The position numbers and the translations under genes are program-made. Under the pieces are notes generated by a model. That model made no database searches. It saw only the letters and a program-made list of their open reading frames with translations, and was not told where the DNA came from. Shown piece after piece: positions 57,400 to 64,000 of a stretch of DNA of 64,000 nt. The stretch is from Trichobilharzia regenti. Its lineage: Eukaryota; Platyhelminthes; Trematoda; Strigeidida; Schistosomatidae. The stretch's first letter is position 1, and each line of letters starts with the position of its first letter. The stretch is from positions 138,337,632-138,401,631 of the forward strand of contig OX235270.1 in assembly GCA_944472135.2 (NCBI GenBank). Direction: 5' to 3'.

Positions 57400-58225
57400 A
57401 TCAACCGCATTAATCTTCATAACTGATTTTAATAATTTTAATTTTTTTTAACAATCAGCAGTGGAGTTCATAATTAACAATACCAAAAATATAGTAGGAA
57501 TAATAATCGATTCATCTAACTTCCTCCCATCCTTTGATACGAACAGATCAAAGTGTTTAAAGTATTGGGAAGCAAAAGAACAGTTAGCATAGATTACAAA
57601 CTCTTTGCTTATCTGATCTATGCATGTTACTATAGTGATTTCATTGTAAGTATGCCTGTGTGTGTGTATGTGTGTACATGTTACGAGGGCAAGTTTGCGG
57701 CAGTTAATACTATACTATTTTTTATAAGGGTTTGAATGAATTTATTCTTATTAGTTAATGGAATAATTAATTGCCTAGTAATCGGTTGATTAATTGACTT
57801 CTTTTTAAATAAAAGTTTTGAGAGAAGAGTCTCCTCAAATGACTTTTCTTTTTAAAGTAAAAAATCATTGACCGACGTTTAAGGCGAAATGTAGCTTTTA
57901 AATTATGATTTTATTTTCATGGCAATAGACCTTTATGCTGAAACTATTAATTATTCCTCTTTCACTCTCTGTCTCTTATGGTCAAACCCTTCAATCTAAC
58001 CACTGGTCTGTGAATTAAAGAATGACTCAAATGAACACTGTAGAGTGATGTGGGAAGGGATTTCTGTTATTTGTATGTGATATGATGATATCAGTTAAGT
58101 AATTCGAAACAATAATTAGTTAACCTTGTTTTAAGATTTAAAATTACTGCGCTTATGAAATGAAACTGAGTCTTTTCTTTCTTTAAAAAGTGAAGAGCTA
58201 TGGCTTCGGCGGCCTGCTTAAATCA
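57400..58225. other. Non-coding stretch, no feature recognised
   Basis: AT-rich with a short (GT)n run near 57660. I see no repeat family or gene. Confidence 0.4.
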
Positions 58226-58230
58226 CTCAC

Positions 58231-58333
58231 CTGCTTCCATTTTTTATTGTTTTTAACCATACCGTTATATATCGAATGACTACAACATGATCGCGATACG
58301 CACTCATATGCATATACAATCAGCTGTTCATTT
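58231..58333 (-). CDS. Possible internal exon, cysteine-containing
   Basis: On the minus strand a poly-T acceptor (..tttttttgag) and a consensus donor (CAG|GTGAGT) enclose 34 open codons. The frame includes YECVSRSCCSHSIYNG and NNKKWKQ. It lies upstream of the Kazal exon, where further agrin-like exons would be expected. However, its phase (2 to 0) does not join the 52.3 kb exon directly, and the sequence fits no module I know. It is a candidate only. Confidence 0.22.
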
Positions 58334-58969
58334 CTCAAAAAAAAAACGGAGGAATTATGTAGTCTGGGGTCAGATATTGCTTCAGATGAAAGGAAATCGC
58401 ATCACATGACGTACTGTTGTCGATTGCTGTTTCTGCCTAAAGATCTTGTAGACAAAGTTGTCAGGTACGCTCAAATCCCTTCTCTATAGCTGAATAATAT
58501 GTTTTTAGATTAATGTCAGTAAAAGGTTTGAGCATTGTGGAATAGATAAAATAAAGTACAAGTTTATTTCAATGGTTTACACACAATGATAAGTTTTTGT
58601 TATTAGTAATATTCTGAGCAAAATTACGGCCCGCGTTCACACCACTGTTGGGATTGTTTTGTTCACACATTTATGATTCGTACTCACATATATATATATT
58701 GTTCATTCATGTTTTTCTGTTCAGAATTATATTCCAGGTTGTTGACAGTTGTACTGAGTCACCCTTGTTACAAGTATCCGGTGTGACCTTAATGAATATA
58801 GATTCTGTCATAAGTCTCCCTTTCCATTTTTTCATATTAGTTCATATTTAGAATACAAACATTGTTCCAATCGATATTGTGGTTTTTGTCCCATGCATGT
58901 GCAGCTATAGGTGAATTTTTTTCTAAATTCTTCTAAGCTTGTGTTCCTGTTGGTTGACCTTTATGTTCA

Positions 58970-60000
58970 CTCACTCTTATTTTGAGTAATCTGGAAGTTG
59001 ACCCACATATTTAGTCCGACAGTCAGCATGAGATATTTTGTAGATCACATTGTTTTTATCCATCATTTTTATGGGATCTTTGAGTTCATTTATTTCATTT
59101 TTGATTAGATTTGTTGGTTTTAAAATTTTTGAGAATACCAATATTTTTTGGGTTTTTTCGAATAGCCTCTGATGTACAGTTTTATATGGTATTGTGACTA
59201 TTTTTTTGCATTCTTCCATCTTGTCCTTCTCCGGTTTTACCCTCTTTTTTCTCTTTTTTATATTATCTTTGATAAATTCTTTTGGGTAATTGTTTTCGAG
59301 TAGTATTTTTGACAGGACGTTTATTTCTTTACGCTGGTCCTGTAGTGTTGTTGTTAATCTACGTGTTCTATCTACAAGACCGTGTATTAATCCTCGTTTT
59401 ACCATGAATGGATGAGCCGAATGATATTCAAAAAATCTTCCAGAGTGTTCGATTTTTCTGTATGGCGTCGTTTTTATGCTACCATTTGTTACTCTTTGTA
59501 TTTTGCAGTCTAACGTAGGCAGTTTTCCGATTTCATTGTCTATTTTTATAGGTAATATTGTTGAGTCGACATGTCTGTTTATGTGCGTCGTCTATATATC
59601 TCCACCAAACACTTATTAATGACCTGAATGGTTTAAGTACATTATCTTCCCAAAAATCCATGAATATATCAGCTATTATTGGTGAGATAGGTGATCCCAT
59701 AGCTACTCCCTCATTTTGTTGGTATATTTTCCCTTCAAATGTGAAATATATGGTTGTCAGACAGAATTCCACCCCTTTTACTATCTCTTCTACGGATAAC
59801 TGTGTTCTATCTTCTTCTTTTAGTTTCGCTTTCAGTGCATGTTGTTTAGAGTAAAACTTTATTATATCTGATCTCTCTGCCAATAGTCTGGATTCGAAGA
59901 ATTTCGGATTATCTGCGTGACTAAAAATTGTTTTGGAGACCACTCTTGAACGATTAATCACAAATAAAAAGACCATCAAATGACAGTGACCATCAACTGA
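58970..60000 (-). mobile_element. Penelope-like element, RT palm to GIY-YIG start
   Basis: The minus strand has KFYSKQHALKAKLKEED, FTFEGKIYQQNEGVAMGS, SPISPIIADIFMDFWED and WWRYIDDAH with the catalytic Y-I-D-D. A deletion or frameshift follows. Then come LPTLDCKIQRV-like and LLENNYPKEFIKDNIKK, the NNVIYKISHADCRTKYVG start of GIY-YIG, and a stop. The frame is broken near 59.55 kb. Confidence 0.85.
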
Positions 60001-60220
60001 CATCACGTGGCAGACCATAAATCAAGGGGAACCTGAGTGGGAAATGACATGTTTGGCCGTTGATCTGAGGGTGACATGAAGGAGATCATGTGACAGGTAG
60101 ACAAGAGATTATACGCAATCACGTACCCAGTTATAGAGGACAGCAGAGAGTGGCTATGTATTTTCAAAGCCTTTTGTTCCACTCGGAACCCAAGGGAACA
60201 ATAATAATGATATTATGTAG
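59985..60220 (+). mobile_element. RTE-clade 3' end fragment
   Basis: AACCTGAGTGGGAAATGACA, GAGGGTGACATGAAGGAGAT and TTCCACTCGGAACCCAAGGG, then AATAATAATG, match RTE 3' ends. It joins the 5' side of the Penelope-like fragment in opposite orientation. Confidence 0.7.
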
Positions 60221-60224
60221 GACC

Positions 60225-61240
60225 AGAATGCTGCTGACAGTCTAAGCTGGACCAGCGACAACCACTACACTTCAGGTGAATAAATTCAGCAGATAATTCT
60301 TCATTGGAATGAAATAAAAAGGATTATAATATCAGAGTAATGGTTGAAAGATTTCTGCGTATCTGTGAAAGCCAGTAAAGTGAAACAGTAAAACAAAAAT
60401 ACCCGCAAAACCAAAATGTCATAATCATAAATTGATCAATCTTGTGTCCTTTCCAGGCATGACAACCAGTTATCGCCTTTTATTATTTGTCTGTGCATTT
60501 TTGTATTGCCTTAGTAGACGATTATAGTAACCATCCTTATTTTACTGTGCATAGGTGTTTGATAACAACTCATTTGTCTGAACGCACACACACATATTAT
60601 ATAAGTGCACACATACAATATCAAAAATTAATTCAGTTTAAATCGAAACTGAAAAGGAAAGCTTTCGTGAAAGTGACGTTGAGCCATACAGTTGGTTAAC
60701 TTTTCCTTCTAATCCATTACCTTTACATGCATGAGTGAATGTACAGTTTTTGGTCGTATTTTATAACAAATAAAATAAACGGAATTATTTCCAGTTATAT
60801 AATTATTTATTTTTTTATACTAGAGGTGCTAATATGTTAATTATAATGGTTAATTTTTAAAGTTATTGCATTTTGTTTTAATTAGTATTTGGAACCAAAT
60901 ATTTATGAAATACAGTCATGTTCACGAAATTGTCGCCTTATTGAAATCAAAAAAGACATCACAGTCAATAAATAAGTACTTTTGTTTAATTTAAACCGTA
61001 TTCTAGTAAAGTTTTCGTGAAACGTGAACGCTTGCACACAATTTAGGAGCATAAGAAACACTCCACTAAGTTGTTTAAATGAGTACATATGGATTCAATG
61101 AAAGTGATGGCATATGAGATAACAAACATAAGTTCGAGGATTAGCTTTCATGTGGTTCTTGAAGTGAAAGCCTAGATCAAGTCATGGCAGTTATTCTTTT
61201 ACCTAAAATTACATTAGACCGGTTAAACTGAATTATATTC
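60225..61240. other. Non-coding stretch, no feature recognised
   Basis: AT-rich DNA. A short AC-rich run lies at about 60580. No gene or recognised repeat. Confidence 0.4.
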
Positions 61241-61269
61241 TGACTGGTTCTTACCGGAAGAAATGTTCA

Positions 61270-61640
61270 GTAGTGGTTAAATTGCATCCAGATATCCAGT
61301 GATCTATCCGGTAGGTGTTATTAGCCTTTTCGACTCTAGAAGTAAACCCTGTAAGTTTAGCATTTGAAAATTTAGTCGGAATTTTAGTCGTGCATGCAGA
61401 AAGAAATACAGACTGATTGGACATAATTTGGGGAGACCTTTTGAGTGATACCAGGCCCATGAGTGAAACTCTATTGGAAGGCAGTTTGTCCATTCGCATG
61501 TGACATTGAGGAAGTCATTTTTAAGAAGAAGGTAACGATGTTGGGCAGTGGTGGAGCCCTCTGAAATTTGTGGGAGAGAACCAAGAGGAGTGCAGATATA
61601 TTGCTATGACATTGGAGTACAAATAGCCAATATTATTTAT
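61270..61640 (+). mobile_element. RTE-clade 3' fragment (decayed)
   Basis: ACAGACTGATTGGACATAAT, TTGGGGAGACCTTTTGAGTG and CTATTGGAAGGCAGTTTGTC follow the RTE order W-x-G-H, L-R-R-P, W-N-P-x-G-K. The minus-strand open frame here is a shadow. Confidence 0.5.
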
Positions 61641-61739
61641 AGAGGCTCTGAGCGGTGTTAAGCTGACTTGCTGATATAGAATACCTACACATCTCTAGAA
61701 GTATACAATGCTAGAAGTATTGATTTTGCTGTGCAAGCA

Positions 61740-62230
61740 ACCTATTCTTCACTGTCGAATATTGAACTTCAGAGATCCTGAAGAATCGCTTGTGCAGATC
61801 ACTGACGAAAGCCTTCTTTATGGCTGAGCTACGTATCAATTTCTACAGCCGACGAATGATCAACGGATGTGTGAAGGATAAACTGCCGCTTTGGGCCATC
61901 TCACTGTGTGTTTATAAATTCACCTGCTCGTGTGGAGCAAGTTATATTGGCCGCACAAAGCGCACGCTTTCCAAACGCACCTCTGAACATTATCCGACAT
62001 GGTTAGCAAAGGGACAATGTAAGACAATTACTAGCTCAATTCTCGAGCATTTGGTGAACTCAGGCCACGTAGCTCCACCAGAGTCGTCTTTCAACATCAT
62101 CTACAAAGTGAAGCCAAATTGTACAAAGGGTGTCAGGCTTCGGCTTTTGTGTATGGCGGAGGTGCTGGCATTTCATCAATAAAACCCTGAACTGTGTATA
62201 CAGAAAACGTTTGTCCAGTCTCTTATTCTA
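61740..62230 (+). mobile_element. Penelope-like element, GIY-YIG endonuclease end
   Basis: The 130-codon frame has the GIY-YIG domain: YKFTCSCGASYIGRTKRTLS with C-x-C, Y-I-G and the R, then KRTSEHYP, SSILEHLVNSGHVAPPESSF, NIIYKVK and RLRLLCMAEVLAFHQ. Unlike the other copies this domain is uninterrupted to its end. The reverse transcriptase part is absent upstream. It lies just after an RTE piece. Confidence 0.8.
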
Positions 62231-62234
62231 CCTT

Positions 62235-62970
62235 GGTCTTAACCTCTTCACTAATCATTCCCTGTAAAAAAGTTTAATTTTTTCTTTTGTTTTTAATTTT
62301 CAGTTTTACTTTTAGCTTGCTTTTGCTTTAATAAAAATGCACTGTTATCAATCTCAATTGCTCCTTTTGTATATTTTCGCACCCTCTTCACACTTGTTAA
62401 ATTAACGCTCAAATACCTTTATTCTCACTCAAGAGCAATTTTAACCTTATCAAACTTCTATCTTTGTGCCGTTGAGTACCACGTTATTTACAACTTTTAG
62501 TTTTCACTTCTAAGGCCACTTCCGAGTAATTATATCAATTATGTCACCCCTTATTACTCAATAATAGATCACTATATATTTGTCTAAGTATAAATACGAC
62601 TGTACAGCTTCTGAATATGATTTTGTCGATAAAGAAAACTTTCTTCACTGAATCTGTCTTTTATTTTCTTCATGATTCAATGGGTATTTTCGGTTATTTG
62701 AAAATCGAGATGAATTTAAAGAATTAATGTGTTGTAGCCTGTTACGTCATCAACTGTGCCTTACCTGTTTAACAGTAGACTGGTTTAATATTTTTGTACT
62801 GCACCTAATAGAAGCATGCAGAAATAGACTGAGATGAAGGGCTGTGAACTCCTAATCCAAAGGCAGCTGTATCTAATATCAATTTCTCAATCAAATCTAT
62901 CCTATATAAAATCTCACCAATATGAAAATGTTTGAATTTTATTGATAATGAACACCTGCTTGCGCATTTA
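62235..62970. other. Non-coding stretch, no feature recognised
   Basis: AT-rich sequence after the Penelope-like fragment. No repeat or gene recognised. Confidence 0.35.
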
Positions 62971-62976
62971 AATGGC

Positions 62977-62982
62977 TTTATT
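62977..62982 (-). terminator. Candidate polyadenylation signal AATAAA
   Basis: The plus strand reads TTTATT, giving AATAAA on the minus strand shortly after the stop of the possible terminal exon at 63.0 kb. It is supportive only. Confidence 0.35.
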
Positions 62983-62999
62983 AAGCCAAACTTAAAGAT

Positions 63000-63062
63000 C
63001 TAAACTCCTGTGAATCGTTCATATTCAAGGTCACTGGCTTCACATACTACTTCTTCCTCTTC
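63000..63062 (-). CDS. Possible short terminal exon of an upstream minus-strand gene
   Basis: A minus-strand acceptor with a pyrimidine-rich stretch (..cttcaacacag) is followed by 20 open codons and TAG. The peptide is acidic: it starts EEEEVVCEAS and ends YERFTGV. AATAAA on this strand lies at 62982-62977, about 18 bases after the stop. If real, it ends a gene lying mostly beyond the window, and it would put the 5' end of the agrin-like gene below about 62.9 kb. The exon is short and no family is recognised. Confidence 0.35.
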   Translation of the reverse strand, partial: EEEEVVCEASDLEYERFTGV

Positions 63063-63589
63063 CTGTGTTGAAGATGACAAACAGATCACTATGAGCCTAA
63101 TATAAGTATGATCAGGTTCTGACTACTTCAGTGTATAGACGTATACATAATCTTAAAGTGAGTTTTGCTTACCTGCCCAGCATTTTACACGTACGTTTGA
63201 TGTTCTTTATCGTTAACATACGAACGCAAAATTAATGCCTCAATCACAAGGGTGTGTGTGTTTATGTAGGTAACTTTTGCGAGTATTCACTCGAAAATGT
63301 CGAATAAATATATCGTTTTATTAGCACTACATTTCATGTGAGAAATTCTTGCAAGAGAATAGGATACACTGAATGATTTTTTAAAACTGTTTTATTGTAA
63401 CACTAATGTGGACTTGAACAGAGGTGAATGCATTTTCCTTCAGTTTCAATGAGTTAGTGATTAAGGGCTTATATTCCATAATTTATATCACTTCATGATG
63501 CAGCATAGCCACTCAGTGTTATTAGTAGGCAGCTTTCAGTTTACCCGACATGATTGACTTTACTGATCACAGTCATAATTACAATCCCG

Positions 63590-63905
63590 AGAAATTCACG
63601 TAAAAAGCACACCGGAAATACGCCGTCGCTCTAGGAACCTAACGGTCCATCTTCGGGAATACCTACCAGTGTGGTTAAATAAAGGTGTGGTTAAGACCAT
63701 CATCACCTCCAGCATCACCTCCTCCAAACACGCCACAAAGCTTCCATTGAAGAGTCTTCCTCTATCATCTGTCAAACATCGAATCGATTACGAGAGACTA
63801 CTTGATATCGAACACTGCAAACAACAGAGGACACTAAAATCCGCCTAAAATATTCAAGGCTCTGTGCGCAAAGGAAAAGGAACCAGCCACCACTGATATT
63901 CTGGC
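63590..63905 (+). mobile_element. Penelope-like element fragment (GIY-YIG end)
   Basis: Broken frames RSRNLTVHLREYLPVWLNKG, VVKTIITSSITSSKHATKL and IDYERLLDIEHCKQQRTLKS correspond to R-R-L-x-x-R-x-x-E-H-x-P-x-W-L-x-K-G and onward in the 61.9 kb copy. It is more decayed. Confidence 0.65.
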
Positions 63906-64000
63906 GTGTTTTTGAACCTATCTGATATTCAGTCAGTTGAGTGTTATATTAATGTACATTATTTCTGCCTCTCTCTTACTGATGCTTTTGAACTGTAATC

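Larger units (their letters stand above)
56190..57400 (-). mobile_element. CR1-like LINE split by a SINE pair
   Basis: The 3' UTR end (AAATTCCATATTTGTACC, TTGGAATAAAGCTATAATC) lies at 56.19-56.28 kb. Coding traces on the same strand (VSKKIFL, RKLRQCGIT, PRLLKKNF) lie from 56.88 to about 57.07 kb, and a further coding-looking piece (LIIPKIDFDANKHKVLQC) lies up to 57.4 kb. The interval 56435-56876 is a head-to-head group C SINE pair inserted into it. Confidence 0.65.

Noticed and set aside
61251..61499. Minus-strand frame of 82 codons
   Set aside because: It is antisense to a plus-strand RTE 3' fragment and has no domain character.
63174..63290. Donor-like GGGCAG|GTAAGC on the minus strand upstream of the possible 63.0 kb exon
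   Set aside because: The frame that would join to the open downstream frame has a stop only a few codons before the donor, and the other frames run into a stop after joining.
1..64000. CRISPR arrays, bacterial operons, phage or plasmid features
   Set aside because: No regularly spaced direct repeats and no bacterial coding density. The content is that of an animal genome.

Overview
The window looks like nuclear DNA of a trematode, most probably Schistosoma (species not determined). The reasons are AT-rich sequence, genes split by kilobase introns, degenerate Sm-alpha satellite copies with hammerhead ribozymes, and many RTE (SR2-like), Penelope-like and CR1-like retroelement remnants plus tRNA-derived SINEs. 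There are no bacterial genes, no operons, no CRISPR array and no rRNA. Most long open frames are retroelement pieces or chance frames.

The one substantial host gene runs on the minus strand from about 52.6 kb down to 3.28 kb. It is the 3' part of an agrin-like secreted heparan-sulfate-proteoglycan-type gene. I reconstructed 14 exons whose splice phases fit together except at one point: follistatin/Kazal (52.3-52.6 kb), two laminin-EGF modules (48.6 and 46.9 kb), LamG1 (43.5 and 41.1 kb and the start of the 34.5 kb exon), a half EGF (34.5 kb), LamG2 (32, 25.5, 17.2 and 15 kb), a Cys-rich linker (15-12.6 kb), and LamG3 (12.6, 8.0, 6.0 and 3.3 kb) ending in a stop. One exon of LamG2 is missing between 25.6 and 31.9 kb. 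The 5' end lies above 52.6 kb, either outside the window or not recognised.

Two other possible host-gene pieces are seen. One is an unidentified plus-strand terminal exon nested antisense in an agrin intron (30.68-31.07 kb, followed by AATAAA). The other is a short minus-strand terminal exon at 63.0 kb, also followed by AATAAA.

Everything else is repeats. RTE fragments lie on both strands throughout. Penelope-like fragments, several with GIY-YIG endonuclease parts, lie at 6.5, 26-28, 32.7, 37.7-38.6, 59-60, 61.8-62.2 and 63.6 kb. CR1 fragments cluster at 53-57 kb, and an LTR-element remnant is suspected at 5.2 kb. Two tRNA-derived SINE groups are abundant. Group A/B has a tRNA-like head closed by GCGTCGG/CCGACGC, and its B form carries a tail matching the CR1 3' end. 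Group C has a tRNA-like head followed by a hammerhead-like core, and repeatedly occurs as head-to-head inverted pairs (3.6, 33.4-34.0, 36.1-36.4 and 56.4-56.9 kb). The most interesting signals are these hammerhead-bearing SINEs and their palindromic arrangement, the nested antisense exon, and the reduced domain layout of the agrin-like protein.
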